From Talaromyces rugulosus (lineage: Eukaryota > Ascomycota > Eurotiomycetes > Eurotiales > Trichocomaceae), in NCBI RefSeq assembly GCF_013368755.1, contig NC_049562.1, forward strand, positions 744,001 through 808,000: 64,000 bases of DNA. Direction: 5' to 3'. Positions 1-10,327 of the stretch are shown here, piece by piece (within the stretch, counting starts at the first letter, position 1; every line of letters begins with the position of its first letter). Both the position numbers and the translations under genes were made by a program. The notes beneath the pieces were generated by a model. It had not been told where the DNA came from. It saw only the letters and a program-made list of their open reading frames with translations, and did not search any database.

Positions 1-126
1 TCGTACGAGCCGGCCGTTCAACGAAAAGTCGAGCAGTATGCGGAAAATGCCAAGGTTGAAAACTTGGAGCTTAAGGGAGTGAAGATGAGGGAGCTTGGGT
101 GGGAGAAATATTTTGAGCAGATGTGA
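1..126 (+). CDS. 3' end of an unidentified protein gene (partial)
   Basis: The first 42 codons of the window are open in frame 1 and end in TGA at 124-126. The coding tail is rich in charged residues and ends in ELGWEKYFEQM. Upstream sequence lies outside the window, so neither start nor length is known. I do not recognise the family from this tail. It is read toward the convergent MFS transporter gene, whose stop lies 520 bp downstream. Codon use looks coding (no stops, Lys/Glu-rich helix-like tail). An alternative is a chance open frame, but the smooth amphipathic composition argues for a real C-terminus. Confidence 0.5.
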   Translation, partial: SYEPAVQRKVEQYAENAKVENLELKGVKMRELGWEKYFEQM

Positions 127-646
127 GAGAATACACCAGACTACATACATGTAATTGATGAGTATGATTTATACCTGTTGGAGTTTATTATAAAAGTACT
201 GGGAGGACAGGGTATTAGATCAATGATAACTATTAACCGTGTTACCTACATATTTGCCACTCCTATTCAAGATACGCACTATCCTATTATTAATTTCATT
301 CACACTTGGATTCTATACGAGTTCTATACGTTCCCCTGTGTTAGTTGTCACTCATTTTGGTGATATTGATATATCACTACCAAAAGGCTCTTCTTCTCAA
401 GGACCCCCGCTACTCCCTGCATACAGGGCCACCTTGACCTTTGGTTGTATTACCAATGTTACCAGTGTTATTTGATCCTGTTGAAGGTATAGAATAATAT
501 AGATTATATACTGTAATCTAACGTGATCCTTTGATGTCCCCTTCTCGTTTTATATGAGACCATAACACCACATCATCAGTACAATAACAATACCCACCCC
601 TGATTATCTGTGTGCCTTAATTCGTTACTCCAAAGAACACATTATC
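127..646. other. Intergenic, convergent 3' ends
   Basis: AT-rich spacer between the 3' end of the truncated gene and the stop of the MFS transporter on the other strand. I see no supported gene in it. The short open frames lack family motifs. It probably holds both 3' UTRs. Confidence 0.6.
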
Positions 647-2323
647 CTATGCCTCACCATCCGCAAACTCCGACTCATGCTTGCTCTCCTTATCACCCAG
701 CGAAGCATTTCTGTCTTCACGATCTTCCCTTGTCTCTTCCTTGGCCTTCAGAGCAGCCTCACGGTAGGTCATCCCGTTACCACTCTCGTATTTGATCTCG
801 AACAGTCTGTCTACTTCTTCCAGCGACAACCCTGCTGTCTCAACATAAAAGTACCAACAGACGGGCACCCAGACCAGGTTGATAATGGCGAAGATGAGGT
901 AGAACTTCCATCCAAGATTCTCAATGCCTAATTGAACGTTAAACACATTATTCGGATATAAAAAAAAACGGATACAAGGTATGAAGTAGAGACGTACCGA
1001 CAGGAGTAACTGATACAATCGCATAAACTCCACACCAGTTAGTCACCATTGCAATCGCGCTTCCCAGGTTGCGTGTACGGTGGGAGTTGATCTCCGATGG
1101 ATACATGAAGGGAATGGCGAGGAAGGAGAGTCCCTAATGTACCGAAGCATCAAATTAGAAAGAAGACCGGAAACTGGGGAGGATGAGTAAAAACTGACGA
1201 AGAAGAAATAGTAGAGGAAGAGAAAAGCCACGGCAACGCCATTGAGTGCCTTTGTGTTAATCCCCAGCCCCAAAGCAGCCATGCCAAAGCAGAGTGACTG
1301 ACCGGCCGCGCCAAAGATCAACAGGCGTCTGCGACCGATTCTCTCAATCACGAACGTCGACATGCCCGTCCAAAACATCCATTGCATGGAGTCTACCGCC
1401 GATAGGATCAGTGCCATCCGATCACTGAACCCAAAGGAGCGCTTCAGCACGACAGGCAGGTAATAGGCGACCACATTTACGCCTCCGAATTGCTGCATGA
1501 AATTGACACCGGCGCCGAGGAGAATCCGGCGGAAAGTCTGCTGCGGTCCATTGTGGAAGATATCGCGCAAGCCCGCGCCCTGTGTTTCGGCCTCGTGCGC
1601 CACCATATTTTGGATGGTCTGGAGCATATCTATAACCTGCTCGTCATGGGGTTCTTTGTCTAACAGACGGACGATCACGTCTTGAATCTCGGAAGTAGGA
1701 CGGCCCCGGAGACAGAGCCAGCGAGGCGATTCCACCATGAAGGGAATCCAGACGACAGTGAGAATGGCCAGCACGCATTGGAATGCCAGGGGGAAGCGCC
1801 AGCTAATTGACTCAGTAGAGATATAGGTGAAGCCAAAATTGATCCAATTCGCAAGCACATAGCCCATGACGAGATGGGTGAGTTGGAGGGATATCAGCTT
1901 GCCGCGGTATTCTGGCTTGCAGGTCTCGCTCTGCCACATGGGGACGGTGGTAGTGTTAATTCCAACCCCAAGCCCGGCAACTATGCGTCCGATGATCATA
2001 TGGGGCATTGTGTAGGAGGTCGCTTGGAGGAGGCCCCCAAAGAGGCAGAAGAAGCAGGCTAGGGCGATAGACCGTCGTCGACCGAAAATATCGCCGGCGA
2101 ACATGGCAATAATAGCCCCAAACACAGAGCCTAGGACATAGGACGAGGTCATTTGTCCTTGGACTGTGGTGTCCGGGTTGTCAAAGGTGGCCTGGAAGGA
2201 TTGACAGGACAAAATGCCGCCGAAAACTCCTTGGTCGTACCCGAAAAGCATAAAGGCCATCCCGCAGGAGACAGTGATGCCCATAGTGAGGCGGCGGCCT
2301 CGTGGTTGTAGATTAGAAAGCAT
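647..2323 (-). CDS. MFS sugar transporter
   Basis: Predicted 513-aa sugar porter of the major facilitator superfamily, expected in the plasma membrane with 12 helices. Three exons: 2323-1199, 1133-998 and 927-647. Both introns have GT-AG ends and keep frame. Family marks are GYDQGVFGG in helix 1 (residues 28-36), the loop 2-3 motif GDIFGRRR (77-84), PMWQSE..PEYRGK (128-142), ESPRW (198-202) and QQFGGVN (277-283). The short second exon encodes the FMYPSEI region of helix 10, and the acidic/lysine-rich tail is cytosolic. The ATG at 2323 gives a normal fungal length. It is divergent from the SDR gene over a shared 572-bp promoter. The substrate cannot be told from sequence. Position beside a butanediol/acetoin-type gene pair suggests polyol or sugar uptake (inference). 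Confidence 0.9.
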
Positions 2324-2895
2324 TATTAGGAAGTTGTTTGGATAAAGGCATAATCGTATACAGAATGCAACTACCGGACTCTTTATACCCTACCCCTAGT
2401 GAGATACTGGGGAAAACAAGCCAGTCTATACTGAATATGGAAAGTATTCACATTGAATGGGAACATGGATCTACCGTTAAACTCAATTCACCACTGAACT
2501 ACCACACGGGTTTCCCTAAGCGTAGGGGCATATAACCTTCTAGCCATTATTTCTGTTGAGAAGCTACTAGTCTCAATATTGAGCCAGCCAATCCCCCGAA
2601 TTTTCCCCGCTGTATATGATGGTGACCCCCATGGGGTAGTAAAATGTTTCAGACATGATTCGACGAAATACCAAAAGTGGGAGCTCTGGATTTAGCCGAT
2701 CTTTCCCAAGCTATGATGGTGGATCGACGGGGGCAAGTAGCCGCGGGGATATGATTTCGGGTTACAACAGCCATGCGGTCCACGCACGAGTGGCCAGGAT
2801 CGACAAGAAGCGTAAGAGCCGGAGGAAAGGAATACATAAATGGCCTCCTGACGACCGGAGAGCGGAGGCGAAACTATGATAATCGCGGCCAAAAT
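2324..2895. promoter_or_regulatory. Divergent promoter of MFS transporter and SDR with GGGG/CCCC inverted repeats
   Basis: Shared 5' region of two divergent genes. Seen directly: TACCCC at 2391-2396 followed by CTGGGG at 2407-2412, the perfect palindrome CCCCATGGGG at 2627-2636 (with GGGGTA at 2633-2638), and CCCTA-AGCG-TAGGG at 2514-2527. CTGGGG fits the CreA consensus SYGGRG. The symmetric G/C arms could also be Zn2Cys6 targets. Function is inference. Confidence 0.45.
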
Positions 2896-3792
2896 ATGGC
2901 ATCCAACCTTACTGCTATCGTGACCGGATCAGCGCGCGGAATGTGAGTGACCACTAGTACTAACGGATCACGCCCATGGAGAATAAAATTAGTTTACTGA
3001 ATTAATAGAGGAAGAGCAATAGCTCTCCGTCTCGCCCGGGAAGGCTACTCGGTCTGCATCAATGATATCCCCAGCGCCTCTGCCGAAATCAACGCGCTCG
3101 TCAACGAAATCAACAAAACCACACCGAGTGTTTCCAGTAAACAACCTCGTGCAATCGGTATCACTGCAGATGTGAGTTCTTCCGCACAGGTCACCGACAT
3201 GGTCACCGAAACGGTGTCCCGGCTCGGTCCTCTTACGCTCATGATTGCCAATGCCGGCATCGCCCCGGCGCAACCCATTCTCTCCGTAACTGAAGAAGAC
3301 ATCGACAGCATTTTCAACGTGAATTTCAAAGGGACATTTAATTGCTACTCGCAGGCCGCTCGGCAGATGATACGGCAGGGTGATCCCGAGACATGTGCGG
3401 GTATCAACCGGTATAAGATTGTCGGGTGCGCGTCGATTGCTGGATTCAAGGGCCTGCCTACACTGGGGATTTACTCTGCGAGTAAGTTCGCAGTCAGAGG
3501 GCTCACGCATTCTTTGGCGGCAGAGATGGCGAGGCATAAGATCACGGTGAACGCCTATGCGCCGGGGATTGTGGGCACTGCGATGTGGGACGAGCTGGAC
3601 GAGGCAATAGGACAGGTCGAAGGGAGAGCGAAAGGGGAGAGTCTCAAGTTGTACAGCAAGGATATTGCGCTGGGAAGAACGGGGACTCCGGAGGATGTGG
3701 CTGGACTTGTTGGTGGCTTCTTGGCTAGTAAGGACTCGGATTATGTGACGGGGCAGACGATGTTGGTTGACGGGGGGATTGTTTTCACCTAA
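2896..3792 (+). CDS. Short-chain dehydrogenase, diacetyl/acetoin (meso-butanediol) reductase type
   Basis: Predicted 276-aa classical SDR. Exon 1 is 2896-2942, a 66-nt intron follows (2943-3008), and exon 2 is 3009-3792. Splicing restores the cofactor motif TGSARGIG (residues 10-17). The catalytic triad is Ser158, Tyr171 and Lys175 (YSASK). The C-terminal part, with PGIVGTAMW, LGRTGTPEDVAG and SDYVTGQT..VDGG, closely follows the bacterial/fungal diacetyl reductase-meso-2,3-butanediol dehydrogenase subgroup. It would reduce a vicinal diketone or acetoin with NAD(P)H in the cytosol. It sits 291 bp upstream of, and co-oriented with, the MDR enzyme predicted to act on the same diol. Substrate is inferred from subfamily resemblance and context; another secondary alcohol is possible. 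Confidence 0.85.
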
Positions 3793-4083
3793 GAGGTTCT
3801 ACGAAATACGTACTATGTTCGTCATGATTGATTTATTTGACTTGGGGTAAATTGTATGGCAGTAAAAACCATGCGGGGTAGACTCATGTACTCCACAGAA
3901 CCAGAATTCGGTTTGATTTGGGTTTCAACCTTCATATAAGACGGGCGCTCGGTTATATGCCCTCGGTCGGATTTCGCATGACCTTTTCAACACCCCTCCA
4001 AAAATATTGATATAAATTAAGAGGGCGAACGGGTGAAGCTACCGAAATCATCAATTGATACATACAATCAACATTCCACCACA
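3793..4083 (+). promoter_or_regulatory. Promoter of the butanediol dehydrogenase-like gene
   Basis: Contains GGGGTA at 3844-3849 and GCGGGGTA at 3873-3880 (GCGGGG fits the CreA SYGGRG consensus). A TATAAATT box at 4011-4018 lies 73 bp before the ATG. The same GGGGTA hexamer appears in the other spacers of this cluster. Confidence 0.5.
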
Positions 4084-5246
4084 ATGCAAGCTCTTCGTTT
4101 CCACAGTCAAGGCGTCATCCAGCTCGACAGAATACCTGTTCCGTACATTGTCCTTTCTCAATGCTTAATGAGGATATAGCTAATATCAAGAAAAGGAAAT
4201 GCCGCTCTCACGAAGTGCGAGTCCAAGTGGCATATTGTGGGATTTGTGGTACCGACATTCATGAATACCTCGGGGGTCCCATATTGGCCCCGAAACCGCA
4301 GCAAACGCATCCCCACACTGGAGCATCCCTACCTATTGTGTTGGGCCATGAGATGTCCGGCACAATTTCTGAGCTCGGTGAAAATGTCAAGGGCCTGTCT
4401 CTTGGCCAGAAAGTCGTTGTTAACCCTTCGCTTGGTGATTCTCAGTATGGGACGGACCCCTGTGTCTCGTGTCAAGCCGGTCGTCCCAACACGTGCAGCC
4501 AGGCTACCTTTTATGGACTGAGTGCTCCGGGCGGTGGATTTGCCAACGAGATCACGGTGCATCAAGCTAATATTATGCCCGTTCCCGAAAACGTACCTCT
4601 GAAGCTGGCGGCACTGGCCGAACCTCTGGCTGTCGCTTGGCATATGGTGCGCGTATCAGGCTTTGTCAAGGGTCAGAATGTTTTGATCCTTGGTGCTGGT
4701 CCAATTGGACTTGCGCTGTTAATGATATTGAAGGCCAAGGGGGCCGGGAAAGTTATTGTTAGCGAGGTGTCTTCGATGAGAATGCAGTACGCCCAGCAGT
4801 TAGGGGCTGACAAGGTGGTGAACCCCATGGGTGGAAGCGCCGATACTCCTGATCCAGTGATGGCAACAGTGCGGGAGCTGACAGGCGAGGGTGTTGACAT
4901 CTCTTATGAAGCATCTGGTCTTCAAGCCACTCTTGATACTGCTATTGCAGCTGTAATGCCAGGAGGGGTTATCTTCAATGTTGCAGTGCATGAGAAGCGA
5001 CTACAAGTGAACATAAATGACCTTGTGCTCACGGAGAAGAAAATGACTGGCGGTATATCCTATACATCGGAGGATTTCCAAGGTGTTTTGGAACTTTTGG
5101 CTTCAGGGACAATCCCGGCGGAAAAACTGATTTCGTCTGTCGTGCCTCTTGCGAATATCATCGAAGATGGATTTCAGGAGCTGATAAACAACAAGACCAA
5201 GCATGTCAAGATACTTGTTCAGGCGAACAGAGATTTAGAGGATTAA
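4084..5246 (+). CDS. Zinc-dependent medium-chain dehydrogenase, (R,R)-2,3-butanediol dehydrogenase-like
   Basis: Predicted 369-aa MDR alcohol dehydrogenase, cytosolic, NAD(H)-linked. Exon 1 is 4084-4142 and exon 2 is 4196-5246, with a 53-nt intron that starts GTACAT. Visible marks: catalytic zinc CGICGTD with Cys34, GHE with His71/Glu72, the structural cysteine cluster C109-x2-C112-x7-C120, and the Rossmann motif GAGPIG (186-191). The N-terminus MQALRFHSQG and the HEYLGGP segment are typical of the fungal BDH1/(R,R)-butanediol dehydrogenase branch. It pairs with the upstream SDR, which belongs to the other stereochemical class of butanediol/acetoin enzyme. A reading that begins downstream at 4161 is intronic and does not start with the conserved N-terminal strand. 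Exact substrate not proven; sorbitol/xylitol-type activity is the main alternative. Confidence 0.87.
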
Positions 5247-5599
5247 TTGTGTTAAGCGAGAAGTCAATTCATGTATATTGAGCCCATTACATATCTAACT
5301 GTACAGCTGTGATGTAGTTACTGGCCTCGTCAATGAGCGGAAGTGAGCTACCTTTGCCACTGTTTCTGTGGAGAATGTTCTTTTAGCCGTGCTTATATCA
5401 GTTGTATTAGTCGCTTCCCCTCGACAGTCGTTGTTATGTTAGGACTGACGGATGTTCCTGTTGTAAATTGTGGAGAAGGTAAAGAGGTATTTATTATCTA
5501 CAAACAGTGTACCCCCTAGCGAGATTCCCATTAATTACCCCCGGGGTGTCTCCCTTTAAGAAATAAAGCATGACTGATATTCGCAGAATTTCTGTAACT
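5247..5599. promoter_or_regulatory. Convergent 3' spacer with TACCCC motifs
   Basis: Lies between the 3' ends of the MDR gene and the Zn2Cys6 gene. It holds TACCCC at 5510-5515 and again at 5536-5541, the latter inside the near-palindrome ACCCCCGGGGT (5537-5547). Being between two 3' ends, its role in transcription is doubtful. I record it because the hexamer recurs across the cluster. No gene seen. Confidence 0.3.
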
Positions 5600-7633
5600 C
5601 TAATACATATGGGGTTGAAAAAAAGACCACCCGTCCGCATTCAACGGCAAAATGTTCGGTAAAAACAAGTGGTTTTCCATGTCTTCCGTGAAATCTTCAC
5701 GAATCATCGGGTCCCAGTTCGAACCTAACAGAATATCATTATCGTCTAGATGACCAAACGCGCCGCGGTCCTCGCTTCCTCTTCCTAGCAAGTCTAATCG
5801 ATGGCCAGGGGCTGATCTATCTTGCTGTATATCACCAGTATTGGTAGGCGATCTGGTATTTTCATTGCGATTTAGACAAAGAAAATCGAATACTTGCATT
5901 GCCCAGTGACCCGGACCCCACGCTTCCTGGATCTCATTTAGTATGACCCGACAATTATCCAGGCTGGCCTGTGCCATCTGGGCGACGGAGTCCTCCGCGT
6001 GCTCCATTAGGCGGTAGAGGACAATACCAGCGACAAAGAATCCGACAAATAACTCATGGGGGAGCGCGCAAACAGTTGTTTTAGTCAAGAGGGTGATGGC
6101 GTTTGAAGAGATGGTTCTAGCGGAAAAATAGACGAGGTCCTGTTGGATGGGTCCCGGCTGGCTGAAGGACGGACTATCGATGTATAGAAGGATTATATAA
6201 TAGTGGTATAGGAGCTCTAGTCCCGTAGAACATGCGAAAGGAGGCGACACATCGCCGGTCCATTGATTGAGCGAGAGTCGAAAGTCCAGATGCCACTCAT
6301 CTAGTTGCGAATGGACAGTCTCCCGGGTGAGATCATGATTTGCTGGCCCTACGCGAACTTGCATAATGTCTCGTAGAATTTTCGACAGCCTTGAGACCTG
6401 GGTTTGGTAGAATGCACTCTCTGGGCTCTCGTGGGTGAAGTCGTCTGCGGTTAGCATCCCAGTGTCACTCTGACTCAGATTGATCTGAAAAGGCCGACCA
6501 AGGAGCACCGAGCAACACGAGTCACGAACAACTAGTGTCCACCAGAGTCTTCGCAAGAGGCTTTTGTGTGTATGAGGCACATTTGACGAAGCAACTGGGC
6601 GATGAATGCCTAGCGAGATGGCAAAGGTAACAGCGAACCCAACCCATGAACACGAATTCCAGTAGCTCTGCATTTCAGGCCCCCAGAAGCTGAGCATAAT
6701 CGTGGCCTGAAGAAGGATGAACTTGTCCCGATCGTAGCCAATGTTGAACAAAGCCGTCGCCTTATGATAGAAGTAGCGACGGGCGTCCAGCCTCGATGCG
6801 AATTCAGACCGATGGATCACGGCCAGATCACAAAAGGTAGCCCCGATAAAGCAGATGGTGTGCAGCAAAATCCAAGGAAGCCTTTTCTCTCGGTGGCAGT
6901 TTTCAACCTCTTGCGTATTCACGATCGAGTAGAGTGGATGGAAACGAGTAAAGTAGGCCTTTAATAGATCACTTAGCATTCGTTCCGGGGGCAAGGTAAA
7001 GCACCCCTTAGATTCGAGGTACGCGATATCCGCTGCGTCTAGATGTGGTGGATGGATGTCCTGTCGAATGACTTCGAGATTTGAACTGTCTCGAATATGC
7101 TCACTGGCAGCATGAAGTGAAGGACTTGATTTCTGCGGTGAGTCTTCCAGAGCAAAAGTCAACGGGGACGGCTCCCCAAGGAGGATTGGTTTATGTTGCC
7201 TCTGATTTCTTTCAGTCTGCCAAGCCAGATAGTCTTCAAACTGGGCAGTGACTGACCGGGTTTCCGGAGCATTGCTGGTATTTGATGCGGTTCTGATAGT
7301 GGGGTTTATGGGGGCATTCTGCGAAGTCTCGGATGGGGAGAAATCGATATTCGAAGCACTGCCTTGCATGGTAATATGTGCCTTGCACTGCTCCTGTTGC
7401 TTGACTTTCTGATGGTTTGGAGACTCCTTGTCGGAATTAGAGGAGCCTTTTCGAAAGGCCTTGCGATCATAGGTGCCTCGTCGAGAGGAAATCAAGACAC
7501 AATGATCGTGGTTGTCCATGCGGCAACGGCTACAGGGCAGCCCATTCTTCATTGCATCGCATTTAACTTTGCGCTGGCTGCATCGTTTGCAGGCCTTGGC
7601 GGCACGAATGCCAGGCTTTTCCAAGTGCGCCAT
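5600..7633 (-). CDS. Zn2Cys6 transcription factor with fungal-specific (MHR) domain
   Basis: Uninterrupted 677-aa reading frame from ATG at 7633. An N-terminal Zn2Cys6 cluster has Cys15, 18, 25, 34, 37 and 45, with the basic stretch CSQRKVKC. The middle of the protein (about residues 200-480) has the features of the Fungal_trans domain, including a LLQATIMLSFWGPE segment and the SLGIHRP motif. The general layout recalls cutinase/fatty-acid (CTF1/FarA-like) regulators, but I would not name it. It is a nuclear DNA-binding regulator. It lies next to the MFS-SDR-MDR group and is the obvious candidate pathway-specific activator. The GGGGTA sites in the cluster could be its targets (inference). No introns are needed. 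Confidence 0.88.
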   Translation of the reverse strand: MAHLEKPGIRAAKACKRCSQRKVKCDAMKNGLPCSRCRMDNHDHCVLISSRRGTYDRKAFRKGSSNSDKESPNHQKVKQQEQCKAHITMQGSASNIDFSPSETSQNAPINPTIRTASNTSNAPETRSVTAQFEDYLAWQTERNQRQHKPILLGEPSPLTFALEDSPQKSSPSLHAASEHIRDSSNLEVIRQDIHPPHLDAADIAYLESKGCFTLPPERMLSDLLKAYFTRFHPLYSIVNTQEVENCHREKRLPWILLHTICFIGATFCDLAVIHRSEFASRLDARRYFYHKATALFNIGYDRDKFILLQATIMLSFWGPEMQSYWNSCSWVGFAVTFAISLGIHRPVASSNVPHTHKSLLRRLWWTLVVRDSCCSVLLGRPFQINLSQSDTGMLTADDFTHESPESAFYQTQVSRLSKILRDIMQVRVGPANHDLTRETVHSQLDEWHLDFRLSLNQWTGDVSPPFACSTGLELLYHYYIILLYIDSPSFSQPGPIQQDLVYFSARTISSNAITLLTKTTVCALPHELFVGFFVAGIVLYRLMEHAEDSVAQMAQASLDNCRVILNEIQEAWGPGHWAMQVFDFLCLNRNENTRSPTNTGDIQQDRSAPGHRLDLLGRGSEDRGAFGHLDDNDILLGSNWDPMIREDFTEDMENHLFLPNILPLNADGWSFFQPHMY

Positions 7634-8357
7634 AGCCGTTACCTGAGGTGGTCAGGAAGGTAGCCATGTCATGCTCAATGTCCCTGAAGATAAGCGTATA
7701 CAACGGGTATCCGAATGTGGGGTACTGATAGCTTTATGCTACGTATTGTGCTTCCCCAGATATGCGTCTTTCTGTATCCAGCGTTCCTGCTACCTTTACT
7801 ACCTGGAGTAATGGTAGTGGGCCATGTGAATTGCTACTGAGAGCACCGAATGGTCATCTCCCTTGGGCCGGCAAGTTGGCTTCTTATACAAATGCTGTAG
7901 GGCTTCCCGATTAAGGTTAGACTATGACCCACATGGATCGGCTCCGATCGTGTGGGTCGGGGATCGGCACGCTAGAGTCGGACCCGAATTGGGGGTATGT
8001 GGAGTACGTACCACGTAGGAGGGATTTGTCATAGGCATGTCTGACGCTAGCATTGACTGCCGTTTACCGCTTTGCTATGCCTCATCCCTTCTTTTGTTTT
8101 ATTCCCTATAATGGCTGTGATATCAATTGATATCAATTGGCCCCTTTGAGTATATTAGTAGAATTATCTAGCTATGGCAGAATCGTATGGAGGTGTTATT
8201 CGTTGAAGGCGAATATATTTCTAACTGACTGATCTCTAACTTTGTATACATGTAGGGGGTTAGTTACTGAAATGGAACAAATCAACTGACATTGGATGTA
8301 GTTTATTGTTAAGTTGAAGCTATATCATTTAAATCTAATATTCTAACGCACCCAATT
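7634..8357. other. Upstream region of the Zn2Cys6 gene and 3' region of the FMO gene
   Basis: No supported gene. It contains GTGGGGTA at 7717-7724 (also a CreA-type GTGGGG) and GGGGTA at 7992-7997, matching the motif of the neighbouring promoters. A nested palindromic repeat of GATATCAATT units lies at about 8118-8139. Confidence 0.5.
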
Positions 8358-10327
8358 CTAAATCTCTCCATATTGATACAATCCCTCCTCAAGACCCTTG
8401 ATCTGCAAGGCCAGAGGCTTGGAAAAGTACCGACACATTGCGAGGTTTCCGCCATGGAACCAGAAGCCCGGATGTCCGCTCTTCTGCCAAATTGTTCGCA
8501 TCTCTCCCTCCTCGTTGAACCCCCATACGTCGCTGACCTTGTCGGCCACCGCATCGCCAAACATTAGGCGCGTCTGCGTCCGCATGTTCTGGTAGCCCGT
8601 GGCTAGGATGATCTCGTCTGCCTCAATCTCAGTACCGTCGGCGAAACGCAGGCCCCGCGGTAGTACTTCTTCGATCTCCTGTCCCTGCTTAATCTTGATC
8701 TTGCCGTCGACGATGAGCTGGCACGCTCCCACGTCGATGTAATATCCGCCACCCCGCTGGAAATACTTGATCAGAAGACCGCCGTCATCTGGGCCCATAT
8801 CGACGTTGAAGCCTGCACGCTTCAGCCCGTCGAGGATTACCTGGTCGTGCTCGCGTGTCTTCTTCGTCAAGCCTACTTGGCGGGCTTTGAGGACGGGCGT
8901 GGGCAACCCGTGAAGCAGAATGTCTGCGTCGCCCACGGGTGGACCATTCTCTTCGTAGAGACCCTTGAAGGCGATGTCGGTAATGGCCTTGGATGACACT
9001 ACATGCGTGCTTGAGCGCTGCACCATGGTTACGTCGTAGCCCTTTTCGAGGTAGTCCTGAGCAATATCGCTCGCGGAGTTGCAAGAGCCCACAATGACGG
9101 CCTTTTTGCCTTGTGCATCTTTCCGGGCGCCTGGAAATTCCGAAGAATGGCAAATTCGGTCGCCCGTGAAGTTCTCAATGTTTTTCAGTACCGGCTGGTT
9201 TTTCTTGCCTGAGTGGCCCGTGGCCTGGATGATATGTCGGGGTCGAAACGTGCGGATCTCACTGGTCCCATCCGCCCGCTTGCGATTCAAAATGACCTTC
9301 CACGATTGCGCGGCTTCGTCCCAATGCGTGTGGACGAGCTCTGTGCGAGTCCACACGTTGAGTTCGAGGAGCTTGGTGTACGCCTCAAAGAATTCGGCCA
9401 GTTTATCCTTGGGCGTGAAAATGGGCCAATGCGCGGGGAACTCCAGATACGGCATGTGGTCGTACCAGATGGGGTCGTGAAGGACGAGTTGGTGATAACG
9501 CTTTCGCCAGTTATCGCCCACGCGCTCATTTTGGTCGACCACGAGCGTCTCAACGCCGAGCATCTTGAGGCGAGCGGCGGCCGTGAGGCCGGCTTGGCCA
9601 CCGCCTATAATGAAATGTAAGATTTTGATCGCTCTTCTTAACAATAGAATAGCGGTAACTTACCAATAATGACGACGGCTGGCTCGTCTGAAGAAGAAAA
9701 GTCGGATTCTGCTTGCCTTCTCTCTGCCCAGTTCTTCCGGCCGGGTCTCCCTCCATGTTGCACGCCTGGGACCCGTCGCCCATTGAGTGCTTCTTCGTGA
9801 CCGCGGAGCTCCTCAAGCCTCGTGTATAGCGTGAAAATCTTCCACGTGCCCTCTTGCTCCACCAGGCTAACAAGGCCAGTGCCACTGCCGATGACAGTTT
9901 CTACTGTGATAAAGAACTGTATCCCCAACACTTCCCCCGCCGGATCTAGCGGGGTAATCTTCGGGGCTCGAACAGCGGTGCTGGTGTCAAGTGCTATCTT
10001 CCTGAGACGGAAGCCATCTCTAGACTGTGAAGAGCCTTGAAGAAAGTCAAGGATGGCTGGTGGAGTCGAGGCAGTGCGAAAGACCCACGTAAGTGCGAGG
10101 TGGTCGCGCCAGTAGCCACCTTCGACGAAGAGATTTGAGATAGTGGTAAAGTCCTTCTTTTCGAGGGCGTGATTAAATGTATCCACCAGCTTCGAGGCGG
10201 CCTCGCCCGGGTTGGTAGTGGATGCAGGCTTGACCACAGGAGGGAACTTTGCCACGGGGATATTGAAAGACCCAGGAACCGGTCTCATGTGAGAGGGAAT
10301 TGGTTGTTCAGCAATTGTAGCAGCCAT
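8358..10327 (-). CDS. Flavin-containing monooxygenase with N-terminal NTF2-like domain
   Basis: Predicted 636-aa protein. Exon 1 is 10327-9664 and exon 2 is 9604-8358, with a 59-nt intron whose splicing creates the FAD motif GGGQAG (residues 222-227). Later marks are the FMO fingerprint FTGDRICHS (367-375), the NADPH-binding GSCNSAS (394-400), and the C-terminal ATGY. Residues about 50-190 resemble an NTF2/SnoaL-type fold (LVDTFNHALEKKD start, WRDHL). This fused layout is common in fungal YUCCA-like FMOs. It oxidises a soft nucleophile or carbonyl with NADPH and O2; substrate unknown. I prefer the ATG at 10327 because it has A at -3. An upstream in-frame ATG at 10357 would add 10 residues. 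It is divergent from the Zn2Cys6 gene at 10853. Confidence 0.88.

Noticed and set aside
8785..9620. Long antisense open frames opposite the FMO gene
   Set aside because: They mirror the coding strand's GC-rich third positions and carry no family motif; shadows of the real gene.
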